From: Ideonella sp.
GTDB taxonomy: Bacteria > Pseudomonadota > Gammaproteobacteria > Burkholderiales > Burkholderiaceae_C
Direction of reading: 5' to 3'
NCBI RefSeq assembly: GCF_016702655.1
Contig: NZ_JADJDO010000002.1
Coordinates: 124,001 to 188,000 of the forward strand
Length of the DNA: 64,000 nt
Position numbers and translations under genes: made by a program. Numbering within the stretch: position 1 is the first letter of the stretch; the number at the start of each line of letters is the position of its first letter. A model generated the notes under the pieces. That model made no database searches, was not told the DNA's origin, and saw nothing but the letters and a program-made list of their open reading frames with translations. Shown here one piece after another: positions 17,657-26,340 of the stretch.

Positions 17657-18355
17657 TCAGCGTTCCAGCCGCCGCGGTGGGTCGTTGCGCGCGCCTTCTC
17701 CGCTGAGCCGCGTCTCGACCGCGAACACCGCCGCCTCGACGCGCGAGCTCAGGCTGAGCTTGGACAGGATGTGGCGCACATGCAGCTTGACCGTGTCGTG
17801 GCTGATGTCGAGTTCGCGCGCGATCGCCTTGTTGCTCTCGCCGCGCGCCAGGTGGTCGAGGATCTGGCGCTCGCGCTCGGTCAGCGAGGCCAGCATGCCG
17901 AGCCGGTCGCCGCTCTTGCCGCCGCCTTGCAGCATCTGCGCGAGCTTGGCCGCCATCGTCGGCGCGACCGCCAGGTCGCCGCGCGCGGCGCGTCCGATCG
18001 CAGCCATCACGTCCTCGGGCTCCATGTCCTTGAGCAGATAGCCGCGCACGCCGGCGCGCAGCGCAGCCGCCAGGTCGGCCTCGGAATCGCTCATCGTCAG
18101 GATCACGGCCGGTGTGTCGCAGCCTTCGGCGCGTACCTGGCGCAGCAGCGTCAGGCCATCGGTCTCGGGCATGCGCAGGTCGAGCACGAGCAGGTCGGGC
18201 TTGTGCTCGCGCAGCACGCCGACGAGTTGCCCGGGGTCGCCGAGCGCAGCCACGACCTGCATGTTGCCGCGGTGCTGCAGCAAGTCGGTCAGGCCGTTGC
18301 GGCACAACGCGTGGTCGTCGACCAGCACGACCCGGATCGGCGGCGTTTCGTTCAT
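17657..18355 (-). CDS. NarL/FixJ-family response regulator
   Basis: This 232-residue regulator has an N-terminal receiver domain: acidic pocket VLVDDHALCRNG, phosphoacceptor Asp59 in DLRMPETDG, and GYLLKD carrying the conserved lysine. A C-terminal LuxR-type helix-turn-helix follows (LTERERQILDHLARGESNKA, then VKLHVRHILSKL). Its ATG overlaps the histidine kinase stop (ATGA), so the two are co-translated. NarL-family dimers bind short inverted repeats. The TA-CCC-N4-GGG-TA palindromes before dsrA, sat and soeA are candidate targets, and one lies in the intergenic region upstream of this pair. That link is inference. Confidence 0.93.
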   Translation of the reverse strand: MNETPPIRVVLVDDHALCRNGLTDLLQHRGNMQVVAALGDPGQLVGVLREHKPDLLVLDLRMPETDGLTLLRQVRAEGCDTPAVILTMSDSEADLAAALRAGVRGYLLKDMEPEDVMAAIGRAARGDLAVAPTMAAKLAQMLQGGGKSGDRLGMLASLTERERQILDHLARGESNKAIARELDISHDTVKLHVRHILSKLSLSSRVEAAVFAVETRLSGEGARNDPPRRLER

Positions 18356-19590
18356 GCCCTGCGCACAACCTGTGCCATCGGGAAATCCAGCTCCAGCGTC
18401 GTGCCACCGCCGGGGCGCGGCCTGAGGTCGAGCTTGCCGCCCAGGCGGCGCGCCCGATCGCGCATGATCTCGATCCCGTGGTGCCCGGCCGCCACGGGGG
18501 ACTTGGCCGCTGCTTCGGGCAGCCCGCGGCCATTGTCCTCCACCCTGACCTCGACCTGTCCGTCGTGCAGCATCAGCGACACCCAGGCCTGCGTCGCGCC
18601 GGCATGGCGGCCGATGTTGGCGAGCGCCTCGGAGACGATGTGCAGTACCTGCGTCTCCTGCGCAGTGGTCAGCGCGATTCCCGGCGCATGGTTGACGAGC
18701 TGGGCCTCGACGCCATGGCGCTCGCGCAATTGCTCGACGCGATCGTGCAGCGCGTGGATCAGGCCGCGCGGGTCGGGCGGCACGCGAAACTCGCTGATGA
18801 TCGCGCGCAGGCTCGAGTGCGCTTCGCCGACCGCGCTGCGCATGTCGCCCAGGTAGCGTTTCATGCCCGCATCGTCGCGCGAGCGCACCGCCTCTTCCAT
18901 CAGCGGAAGGCGCATCCTGACGAAGGCGAGCGTCTGCGCGATCGAGTCGTGAACCTCGGCGGCCATCATCTGGCGCTCGTGCATGACGGTCGTGCGCAGG
19001 TGCTGCTGTTCCAGGCGCGCGTTGTTCAGCGCCAGGCCGAGCAGCTCGCCGACCGACTTGAGCACCGCGAGCACGTCTGCGCCGGGGCCGTCGCCGTGCG
19101 CGAAGAACAGGCTGTAGATGCCCAGCACCCGCCCGCGGTGGCGCAGCGGCACCGCGACCATGCGCTGAAAGCCGGCTTCGAGGGCGCCAGCGCTGCCGAG
19201 CCGCGCGCAGCCGGCGAGCTCGCTGGCCCAGATCGGGGACTCGCCCGCGCTCGCCTTGCCGCAGGCCCCGCACAAATGGTGAACCGAGCCCTCGGCCAGC
19301 AGCGCCTGCGGCGGCAGGCCGACGCTGCTGATGAGCTCGAGCTGATCGCCGTCGTCGGACATCGCGCGCACCGCGCCCGCATCGGCACCCGAAATCCTCA
19401 ACAACGGCTCGAGAAAGCGCTTCAGCAGGTCGGGCAGGTCGCCACTGGCAGCCAGATTGGACGCCAGATTGCCAAGCAGGCCCGCCCCCGGACTCGCACC
19501 TGCGAGCAAGATCCCGCTCGTCATCTTGTCAATCACTCGCTTGATGGGTGGATGAACAAACCCGGCGCCGACTCGCGCCGACTCGCGCAT
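18352..19590 (-). CDS. GAF-domain histidine kinase of the NarX/HisKA_3 type
   Basis: This 412-residue kinase has no membrane spans, so it should sense a cytoplasmic signal. An N-terminal GAF domain (about residues 55-195) carries C107, C110 and C128 in HLCGACGKA and ELAGCARL. These cysteines could hold a metal, a cluster or a thiol switch. The HisKA_3 phosphoacceptor is H214 in AAEVHDSIAQTL, followed by a HATPase domain with VEDNGRGLP and GHHGIEIMRDRA. The start at 19590 is the upstream option; ATG at codon 23 is an alternative. It is divergent from sat and sits among sulfur genes, which suggests a sulfur or redox signal. Confidence 0.92.
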   Translation of the reverse strand: MRESARVGAGFVHPPIKRVIDKMTSGILLAGASPGAGLLGNLASNLAASGDLPDLLKRFLEPLLRISGADAGAVRAMSDDGDQLELISSVGLPPQALLAEGSVHHLCGACGKASAGESPIWASELAGCARLGSAGALEAGFQRMVAVPLRHRGRVLGIYSLFFAHGDGPGADVLAVLKSVGELLGLALNNARLEQQHLRTTVMHERQMMAAEVHDSIAQTLAFVRMRLPLMEEAVRSRDDAGMKRYLGDMRSAVGEAHSSLRAIISEFRVPPDPRGLIHALHDRVEQLRERHGVEAQLVNHAPGIALTTAQETQVLHIVSEALANIGRHAGATQAWVSLMLHDGQVEVRVEDNGRGLPEAAAKSPVAAGHHGIEIMRDRARRLGGKLDLRPRPGGGTTLELDFPMAQVVRRA

Positions 19591-19674
19591 TATTGGACAC
19601 CTTCGCCCGCGCGGCTCGCATCAGACTCTACCCCCTGACGGCAGTCGGGTCCGGCGCGGCGCCCGGGTGCGCGA

Positions 19675-19718
19675 TAACCCATAAGGGCTACGGCGCGTTC
19701 CCCATCGTGGTAGTAGAC
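19675..19718 (+). promoter_or_regulatory. Inverted-repeat operator and putative promoter of sat
   Basis: TAACCCATAAGGGCTA at 19675-19690 is, on the reverse strand, almost identical to the dsrA palindrome (TAGCCCTTATGGGTTA against TAACCCTTATGGGTAG). GTAGAC at 19713-19718 lies 23 bp after its GGGCT half. This is the same spacing as in the dsrA and soeA promoters, though the hexamer is a weaker match. The site is between the divergent kinase gene and sat, so it could also allow autoregulation of the two-component system. Confidence 0.5.
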
Positions 19719-19831
19719 GCTGGCGCGCCGATCTTGCCCAATGACTCAGGGCCAGACATGGCGCCGAGCGCCGTCTCCAGCGCGCGTTCCCGAGGCATTT
19801 CCCACCTGCAGCTGCACGCAAGGCCTGATCG

Positions 19832-21023
19832 ATGAGCAACTTGGTGAAACCGCACGGCGGTGGCGATTTGAAGCCGCTGCTGCTCGCGGGCGCCGAACTC
19901 GAAGCCGAGCGTCAGCGCGCACGCTCGCTGCCGCGCTTGCGCGTGAGTTCGCGCGAGCGCGGCGACATCGTCATGCTCGGCATCGGCGGCTTCACGCCGC
20001 TCGAGGGTTTCATGTCGAGGGCCGACTGGCGCGGCGTGTGCGACCGGATGCAGATGGCCAGCGGCCTGTTCTGGCCGATCCCGATCACGCTGTCTGCCGA
20101 CCAGGCGTTTGCCGACGCGATCGCGATCGGGGGCGATCGCGCTCGTGGATGGCGACGACGGGCATTGCCTGGCGACGATGCGTGTGACCGAGAAGTACGC
20201 CATCGACAAGGCGCATGAGTGCGCGCGCGTCTTTCGCACCGTCGATCCCGCGCATCCGGGCGTGCGCATGGTGATGGACCAGCCGGCCGTGAACCTGGCC
20301 GGGCCGGTCAAGGTGCTGTCGCAAGGGGGCTTCCCCGAAACCTACGGCGACCTGTTCATGACGCCGGCGCAGACGCGCAAGCTCTTCGACTCGTTCGGCT
20401 GGACGCGCATTGCAGCCTTCCAGACGCGCAACCCGATGCACCGTTCGCACGAGTACCTGGCCAAGATCGCGATCGAGGTCTGCGACGGCGTGCTCGTGCA
20501 TTCGCTGCTCGGCGCGCTCAAGCCGGGCGACATCCCGGCCGAGGTGCGCACGAAGGCGATCGCCGCGCTGGCGAAGAACTACTTCGTCCCGTCGACGATC
20601 GTCCAGGCGGGCTACCCGCTCGACATGCGCTACGCCGGCCCGCGCGAGGCCCTGTTGCATGCCCTCTTCAGGCAGAACTACGGCTGCTCGCACCTCATCG
20701 TCGGCCGCGACCATGCCGGCGTGGGCAGCTACTACGGCCCGTTCGAGGCACACCACATCTTCGACGAGATCCCCGCCGACGCGCTCGAGACCCAGCCGCT
20801 GACGATCGACGTCGCGTTCTGGTGCTACAAGTGCGGCGGCATGGCCTCGGGACGCACCTGCCCGCATGGCGACGCCGACCGCTTGCAGGTCAGCGGCACG
20901 CAGTTGCGCAAGTCGCTGTCCGAAGGCGCGCAGGTGCCGCCCGAATTCAGCCGCCCCGAAGTCGTCGAGATCCTGCGCGCCTATTACGCCAGCATCGAGC
21001 CGCCGGTGAAGGCCGCCGCCTGA
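19832..21023 (+). CDS. sat: Dissimilatory ATP sulfurylase (one-base frameshift)
   Basis: Sat converts APS and pyrophosphate to sulfate and ATP, the last step of the AprBA branch. The N-terminal part starts MSNLVKPHGGG and has GGFTPLEGFM. The rest carries QTRNPMHRSHEYL, the nucleotide-binding GRDHAGVG and a zinc-type CYKCGGMASGRTCPHGD. The frame breaks at the five-G run 20129-20133. Removing one G joins FADAIAIG to AIALVDGDDGHCLATMRV and gives a normal protein of about 396 residues. As both halves are well conserved, a sequence error is likelier than inactivation. aprBA follows on the same strand. Confidence 0.95.
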
Positions 21024-21092
21024 TCGATCCCCGCTTCGACACCGCTTTACCCCAATCACCGAAACCGATCTGCTTTCCAAGGAGACACTGCG

Positions 21093-21560
21093 ATGCCCAC
21101 CTTCGTGAGAACCGACAAGTGCGATGGCTGCAAGGGCCAGGACAAGACGGCCTGCATGTACATCTGCCCGCACGACCTGATGAAGCTCGACAAGGACGGC
21201 TCCGAGACCGGCCATCCGATGAAGGCCTTCAACCAGGAGCCCGAGCAGTGCTGGGAGTGCTACTCGTGCGTCAAGATCTGCCCGCAGAACGCGATCGAGG
21301 TGCGCCACTACGCCGACATCGTTCCCCTCGGCGGCTCGGTGCAGCCGCTGCGCGGGTCGGACTCGATCATGTGGACGATCAAGTTCCGCAACGGGACCTT
21401 GAAGCGCTTCAAGTTCCCGACCCGCACCACCGCCGAAGGCTCGATCGACCCCTACGGCGGCAAGGAGACCGCGAAGCTGGCCGACCTCGAGAAGCCCGGC
21501 TACTTCACGGCGAGCGGCGGCTTTCGCCCGGGCCGCGACGGCGAGTTGCTGCGCAAATGA
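21093..21560 (+). CDS. aprB: Adenosine-5'-phosphosulfate reductase, beta subunit
   Basis: This 155-residue ferredoxin-like subunit of the cytoplasmic AprBA enzyme passes electrons from the AprA flavin towards QmoAB. Two [4Fe-4S] clusters are bound by cysteines 10, 13, 21 and 25, and 53, 56, 59 and 63. The C-terminal tail that wraps AprA is present (TAEGSIDPYGGKETAKL). A strong AAGGAG precedes the ATG. It lies 69 bp after sat and 36 bp before aprA. In sulfur oxidisers the enzyme forms APS from sulfite and AMP. No aprM is seen; QmoAB-HdrCB at 31-36 kb is the likely electron acceptor. Confidence 0.98.
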   Translation: MPTFVRTDKCDGCKGQDKTACMYICPHDLMKLDKDGSETGHPMKAFNQEPEQCWECYSCVKICPQNAIEVRHYADIVPLGGSVQPLRGSDSIMWTIKFRNGTLKRFKFPTRTTAEGSIDPYGGKETAKLADLEKPGYFTASGGFRPGRDGELLRK

Positions 21561-21596
21561 CCATCACGACCTACAACGCTAACGAGGTGAACTGAC

Positions 21597-23626
21597 ATGG
21601 GTACCTTCGAGAACCCCGAAGTCGTCCAGGAAGAACTGGACATCCTGCTCATCGGCGGCGGCATGGCCTGCTGCGGCGCGGCCTACGAGATGATGCGCTG
21701 GGCCGATGCGGTCAAGGCCGAGACCGGACAGGAGCTCAGGATCAAGCTCGTCGACAAGGCGGCGATGGACCGCTCGGGCGCGGTGGCGCAGGGCCTGTCG
21801 GCGATCAACACCTACATCGGCAGCGAGCAGGATCCGGCCGATTACGCGCGCATGGTCAGCAATGACCTGATGGGCATCACGCGCGACGACCTTGCGTACG
21901 ATCTCGGGCGCCACGTCGACGAGTCGGTGCACCTGTTCGAGGAATGGGGCCTGCCGATCTGGAAGACCGACGACGACGGCGTGCGCCACGACGGCGCCGA
22001 GTCGCAGAAGGAAGGCCTGCCGGCGCTCAAGGACGGCGGCAAGCCCGTGCGCTCGGGCAAGTGGCAGATCATGATCAACGGCGAGTCCTACAAGTGGATC
22101 GTCGCCGAGGGCGGCGGAAGAAGGCGCTCGGTTGAGCCGCATCGAGGAGCGGATCTTCATCGTCAAGCTCGTCAACGACAAGAACGATCCGACGCGCATC
22201 GCCGGCGCGGTCGGCTTCTCGGTGCGCGACAACAGAATCGTCGTCTACAAGGCCAAGGCGGTGCTGCTCGCCGCGGGCGGCTGCGTCAACCTGTTCCGCC
22301 CGCGCTCGGTGGGCGAGGGCGCCGGCCGCGCCTGGTACCCGGGTGTGGAACGCGGGTTCGACCTATGCGATGGCCGCCGAGGCGGGCGCCGAGCTGACGA
22401 TGATGGAGAACCGCTTCGTCCCGGCGCGCTTCAAGGACGGTTACGGGCCGGTGGGCGCGTGGTTCCTGCTGTTCAAGGCCAAGGCCGTCAACGCCTACGG
22501 CGAAGACTACATGGTCAAGAACAAGGAGCTCCTCAACGACTACCCGCCCTACGGCCAGGCGGCAGTGCCGGCATCGTGCCTGCGCAACCACCTGATGCTG
22601 AAGGAAATGAAGGAGGGCCGCGGCCCGATCTACATGGACACCGTGACGGCGCTCGCGAAGTTGCGCGAGTCGCTCTCGCCCAAGGAGGTCAAGCACCTCG
22701 AGGCCGAGGCGTGGGAGGACTTCCTGGACATGTGCATCGGCCAGTGCGGTATCTGGGTCGGCGAGAACATCGAGCCGGAAAAGAAGATGAGCGAGCTGAT
22801 GCCGACCGAGCCCTACCTGCTCGGCTCGCACTCGGGTTGCTGCGGCATCTGGGTCTCGGGACCGACCGACCTCGGCGCGCCGACTGCCGCCGACGCCGAG
22901 CTCGACGGCGTGCCGGCGCAGCAGCCGCGCGGATGGAGCTGGGGCTATCGCTCGATGACTACCGTCAAGGGCCTGTTCACCGCTGGCGACGGCGTCGGCG
23001 CGTCGGGCCACAAGTTCTCGTCGGGCTCGCACGCCGAAGGGCGGCTCGCGGCCAAGGCGATGGTCAAGTTCGCGCTCGACAACAAGGACTGGAAGCCCGA
23101 GCTCGACACCGATCCGGCCGAGCTTGCGGAGCAGATCTACAAGCCGGTGCGCACCTTCCTCGAGCACAAGGACTACACGACCGCGATCGACATCAACCCG
23201 CACTACATCACGCCCAAGATGCTGCAGTTCCGGCTGCAGAAGATCATGGACGAGTACGTCGCCGGCGTCGCCACCTACTACAACACGAATGACGTGATGC
23301 TGAAGGTGGCCGAGGAAAAGCTCGAGATGCTCAAGGAAGACGCGGGCAAGATGCGCGCCAAGGACCTGCACGAACTGCTGCGCGCCTGGGAGAACTACCA
23401 CCGCATCCTGACCGCCGAAGCGCACATGAAGCACATCCAGTTCCGCCAGGAATCGCGCTACCCCGGCTTCTACTACCGCACCGACAAGAACTTCGTCGAC
23501 GAGGAGAACTGGCACTGCTTCGTCAACTCGATCTACGACAAGAAGACGCGCGAGTGGACCTGCTTCAAGCGCAAGCATGTCGACCTGGTCGACAAGTCCA
23601 AGCTGTTCAAGGCAGCAGCGCACTGA
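21597..23626 (+). CDS. aprA: Adenosine-5'-phosphosulfate reductase, alpha subunit (two frameshifts)
   Basis: AprA binds FAD and forms APS from sulfite and AMP. Conserved pieces are spread over three frames. Frame one runs MGTFENPEVV to GESYKWIVAE, with FAD motif LLIGGGMACCGAAYE. Frame two runs SRIEERIFIVKLVNDKND to GAGRAWYP. Frame three runs WNAGSTYAMAAEAGAEL to the end, with GDGVGASGHKFSSGSHAEG. The breaks are in G runs: 22109-22111 (net one extra base, region to 22130 also looks miscopied) and 22341-22343 (one extra G). Correcting both leaves about 675 residues. Conservation across all parts argues for sequence error. Residues around 22112-22130 should not be trusted. Confidence 0.95.
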
Positions 23627-23645
23627 GTGTGATAATCTGGTCAGC

Positions 23646-23948
23646 ATGACCAGAATTTCATCACAAGCGACTCGCGCCGCCCAAGCGCCCGAAAGCGGCC
23701 GATGGTGCCTGCAGAATGCCAAGGCGCGCTTCAGTGAACTGGTGCGCCTGGCGCACAGCCAGGGCCCGCAGCGCGTAAAGTTGCATGGCCGCGATGCCGT
23801 CGTCGTCGTCGACGCGGCCGAGTTTGCGCGCTTGCAGGGCGGCGCACCGGGCAGTTGCTGATCGATGCCCTGCAGGCATCGCCGCACCGCGAAATCGAGA
23901 TCGCGCCGCGCCGATCGAAGATGCCGGTGCGGAGCGGTAAAGCTGTGA
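23646..23948 (+). CDS. Phd/YefM-type antitoxin (two compensating frameshifts)
   Basis: The N-terminal part (MTRISSQATRAAQ, then LQNAKARFSELVRLAHSQGP) and VVVDAAEFARLQGG are typical of Phd/YefM antitoxins. As written the frame stops at 23861 after 71 residues. The missing C-terminal toxin-binding tail lies in another frame (LLIDALQASPHREIEIAPRR, then SKMPVR). A further one-base shift near 23934 gives the usual ending AVKL and a TGA at 23946-23948 that overlaps the toxin GTG. One missing G near 23850 and one extra A near 23934 would explain this. A real antitoxin loss with an intact toxin would be harmful, so sequence error is likely. Confidence 0.7.
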
Positions 23949-24373
23949 CGGGCCTGCTGCTCGACACCAATGTGATCTCGGAGTTGCGCCGCCCGCGCCC
24001 GAGTGCGCGGGTGCGGGCGTATGTCGCCGCTCAGCCGCTGGAGAGTCTGTTCGTGAGCACGGTGAGCCTGGCCGAAATTCGCTTCGGCATCGAAGGGGTC
24101 GGCGATCCGATCCGCCGTGCCGAACTCGGCGACTGGCTGGCGAACAAGGTGCGGCCGATGTTCGACCAGCGCGTGCTCGAGGTGTCCGAAGACGTGATGT
24201 TCAAGTGGCGCCTGCTCGTCGAGGAGGGTCGCAAGGCCGGCCATACCTTCTCGCAGCCGGACCTGATCATCGCCGCGACTGCGCTTCATCACGGGCTCAC
24301 CGTCGTCACTCGCGACACAGCCGACTACGCGCTTGCCAGAGTGCCGCTCGTGAATCCGTGGGACGCTGCCTGA
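23945..24373 (+). CDS. VapC-type PIN-domain toxin
   Basis: This 142-residue PIN-domain ribonuclease starts at GTG in MTGLLLDTNVISELRRP, with the first catalytic aspartate in LLDTN. A conserved acidic residue is in SLAEIRFGIE, and further aspartates are in FSQPDLIIAATA and VVTRDTADY. A longer in-frame extension upstream actually encodes the antitoxin tail and is not part of the toxin. The GTGA overlap with the antitoxin stop is typical of these pairs. It sits between aprA and a YkgJ gene. Such modules cleave tRNA or mRNA under stress; here it may be an addiction module stabilising the cluster (inference). Confidence 0.88.
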   Translation: MTGLLLDTNVISELRRPRPSARVRAYVAAQPLESLFVSTVSLAEIRFGIEGVGDPIRRAELGDWLANKVRPMFDQRVLEVSEDVMFKWRLLVEEGRKAGHTFSQPDLIIAATALHHGLTVVTRDTADYALARVPLVNPWDAA

Positions 24374-24456
24374 AATCGCTGCTCACCGGTTGAAGAAGTT
24401 GCATGCCGCGCGCCCCGTTCGATCAGGCGGTCGCCGGCGCCGAAAGGAGTCCCCGA

Positions 24457-25356
24457 ATGACCGATCCTCGAGCCCCGCAGTCGCCCTTCACGCCAAGCCC
24501 GGTGCTGCCCGCCACGCTCGAAGGCAGCGCGAAGCTGCAGTTCCACTGCCGCAAGGGCATCGCGTGCTGGAACGCCTGCTGCAGCAACATCGACATCTCG
24601 CTCACGCCCTACGACATCCTGCGCCTGAAGCAGCGCCTCGACCTGCCGTCTTCGCAGTTCCTGGGCGAGTACACGCTGCCCTACGAGATGGAGAAGGACG
24701 GCATCGCCGGCGTCAAGCTGCGCCCGGTGGAAGGCGGCACGGCGTGCCGCTTCATGACGCCCGAAGGCTGCGGCGTTTATGCCGACCGGCTGACGGCCTG
24801 CCGCTACTATCCGGTCGCGCTGCTCTCGATGCGGCACCAGGATGAGTCCTTCGACCGGCAGGTCTACGCCATCGTCAAGGAGGACCACTGCCTGGGCCAC
24901 CAGGAGCCGCGGCAGCAGACCATCGACGAATACCGGCAGGAGCAGGGCCTGCCCGAATACGACGACCTGGCCCGCGGCTGGCGCCAGTTGATCCTGAAGA
25001 AGAAGAGCTCGGGCCCGACGATCGGCAAGCCCAGCAAGCGCAGCCTCGAACTCTTCTTCCTGACCTGCTACGACATCGACCGCTTCCGCTCGTTCGTGGC
25101 CAGCGAGAGCTTCGCCTCGATCTACGACATCCCCGACGACGAAATGCGCGCGCTGCTCGAGGACGACCTCAAGCTGCTGCAGTTCGGTTTTCGCTTCCTG
25201 CGTCAGGTGTTGTTCGGCGAGGCGAGCATCGCGATCCATGCCGGCGCCGCAGCCGAGCGCCAGGCCCGCGTTGCCGAGCAGCGCGCGCGCATCGAGCGCG
25301 AGGCTGCAGAGCGCCTGGCGCGCGACGAAGAGGGCGACATCGCGCCCGACTTCTGA
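24457..25356 (+). CDS. YkgJ-family cysteine-cluster protein
   Basis: This 299-residue protein has the YkgJ (CxxCxxCC-type, zinc- or iron-binding) cluster. Cysteines occur in HCRKGIACWNACCSNID near residue 30, then GGTACRFMTPEGCGVYADR and LTACRYYP. The C-terminal 50 residues are a charged coiled-coil-like helix rich in Glu and Arg. There is no signal peptide. A GAAAGGAG lies upstream of the ATG at 24457, preferred over the ATG at 24403. YkgJ proteins are often encoded near sulfur or metal genes but their function is not known. It is followed 8 bp later by a sulfurtransferase gene, suggesting a two-gene operon. Confidence 0.85.
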   Translation: MTDPRAPQSPFTPSPVLPATLEGSAKLQFHCRKGIACWNACCSNIDISLTPYDILRLKQRLDLPSSQFLGEYTLPYEMEKDGIAGVKLRPVEGGTACRFMTPEGCGVYADRLTACRYYPVALLSMRHQDESFDRQVYAIVKEDHCLGHQEPRQQTIDEYRQEQGLPEYDDLARGWRQLILKKKSSGPTIGKPSKRSLELFFLTCYDIDRFRSFVASESFASIYDIPDDEMRALLEDDLKLLQFGFRFLRQVLFGEASIAIHAGAAAERQARVAEQRARIEREAAERLARDEEGDIAPDF

Positions 25357-25364
25357 CCCGCGAC

Positions 25365-26210
25365 ATGCACAAGACATGGGTGTCCGCTGCCGAACTCGCC
25401 GCTCACCTCGGCGATCCGGGCTGGCTCGTCTTCGACTGCCGGCATGACCTGTCCGACACCGGCTACGGCGAGCGCGCGTATGCCGGCGGCCACATTCCGG
25501 GCGCGCAGTTCCTGCACCTCGATCGCGACCTGAGCGCCGAAAGGACCGGCTCCAACGGCCGCCATCCGTTGCCCGACCGGGAGGCGTTCGCGGGCAGGTT
25601 GGCAGCCTGCGGCGTCGGCGCGCAGACCCAGGTCGTCGCCTACGACAACGAGGGTAGCGTCTTCGCCGCCCGGCTGTGGTGGATGCTGCGTTGGATCGGC
25701 CACGACCGCGTGGCGGTGCTCGACGGCGGCCTGCCCGGCTGGCGCCGCGCCCGGCTGGCGCTGGATGCCGCGCTGCCGTGCCCGGCCGCCGCGCCGCTTG
25801 CCAGCCACCCCGGCGTCGTGCCTGTCGGCACGGGCGATGTACTGGCGCGCCTGGGCGATCCGCGCGCGCTGCTGCTCGACGCGCGCCCGCCCGAGCGCTT
25901 CAGCGGCGAAGCCGAAGACCGCGACCCGGTGGCGGGCCACATCCCGGGCGCCGTCAACCGCCCGCACTACGACAACCTGGACGATGCGGGCATCTTCGTC
26001 AGGCCTGCCGCCGAGTTGCGCGCCGAGTTCGATGAACTGCTCGCCGGGCGCGACCCGGCCGACGTGATCCACCATTGCGGATCGGGCGTGACGGCCTGCC
26101 TGAACCTGCTCGCGATGGAGTGCGCCGGCCTGCCGGGGTCGAGGCTTTACGCAGGTTCGTGGAGCGAGTGGTGCGCCGACCCGGTGCGTCCCTTCGTTGT
26201 CGGCGCGTGA
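25365..26210 (+). CDS. Two-domain sulfurtransferase (thiosulfate or 3-mercaptopyruvate type)
   Basis: This 281-residue protein has tandem rhodanese domains. The N-terminal domain has VFDCRHDLSD and GGHIPGAQFLHLDRDLS. The C-terminal domain has ARPPERFSGE, GHIPGAVNRPHYDN and the active-site loop HCGSGVTAC with catalytic C238. A CGSGVTA loop is commoner in mercaptopyruvate than in thiosulfate enzymes, so substrate cannot be fixed from sequence. It is cytoplasmic (no signal peptide) and co-transcribed with the YkgJ gene. In this setting it may mobilise sulfane sulfur towards the TusA/DsrEFH relay; that role is inferred. Confidence 0.93.
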   Translation: MHKTWVSAAELAAHLGDPGWLVFDCRHDLSDTGYGERAYAGGHIPGAQFLHLDRDLSAERTGSNGRHPLPDREAFAGRLAACGVGAQTQVVAYDNEGSVFAARLWWMLRWIGHDRVAVLDGGLPGWRRARLALDAALPCPAAAPLASHPGVVPVGTGDVLARLGDPRALLLDARPPERFSGEAEDRDPVAGHIPGAVNRPHYDNLDDAGIFVRPAAELRAEFDELLAGRDPADVIHHCGSGVTACLNLLAMECAGLPGSRLYAGSWSEWCADPVRPFVVGA

Positions 26211-26233
26211 TCCTGCTCCGGCGCGGGCGGCTT

Positions 26234-26260
26234 CATGACTCCCGGTCATGGGCTCATGAC
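26234..26260. promoter_or_regulatory. Palindrome CATGAC-N5-GTCATG plus a third half-site
   Basis: CATGAC at 26234-26239 and GTCATG at 26245-26250 form a perfect 6-bp inverted repeat. A further direct copy of CATGAC follows at 26255-26260. It lies about 90 bp upstream of the DsrC-like gene starting at 26341 and has operator-like geometry. The binding protein is unknown. Confidence 0.45.
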
Positions 26261-26281
26261 GATTCAAGATTTCCGGCCAGA

Positions 26282-26327
26282 GGCACCCGCTCCTAGACTC
26301 GGCTGCATCCGCCGCTTGGCGGGTGCC
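26282..26327 (+). promoter_or_regulatory. Leader stem (9-bp perfect arms) before the DsrC-like gene
   Basis: GGCACCCGC at 26282-26290 and GCGGGTGCC at 26319-26327 are perfectly complementary with a 28-base loop. The downstream arm ends just before the AGGAG ribosome-binding site of the gene at 26341, so a hairpin here could influence translation. This is inference from geometry only. Confidence 0.4.
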
Positions 26328-26340
26328 AGGAGTAGAGGCC

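Noticed and set aside
22132..23292. Separate plus-strand gene between aprA fragments
   Set aside because: Its first 70 residues are the middle part of AprA and the remainder is a shadow of AprA in the wrong frame; it reflects the frameshifts.
23855..23944. Longer version of the PIN toxin starting about 90 bp upstream
   Set aside because: The extra residues (LIDALQASPHREIEI) are the C-terminal tail of a Phd antitoxin in a shifted frame, not toxin sequence.
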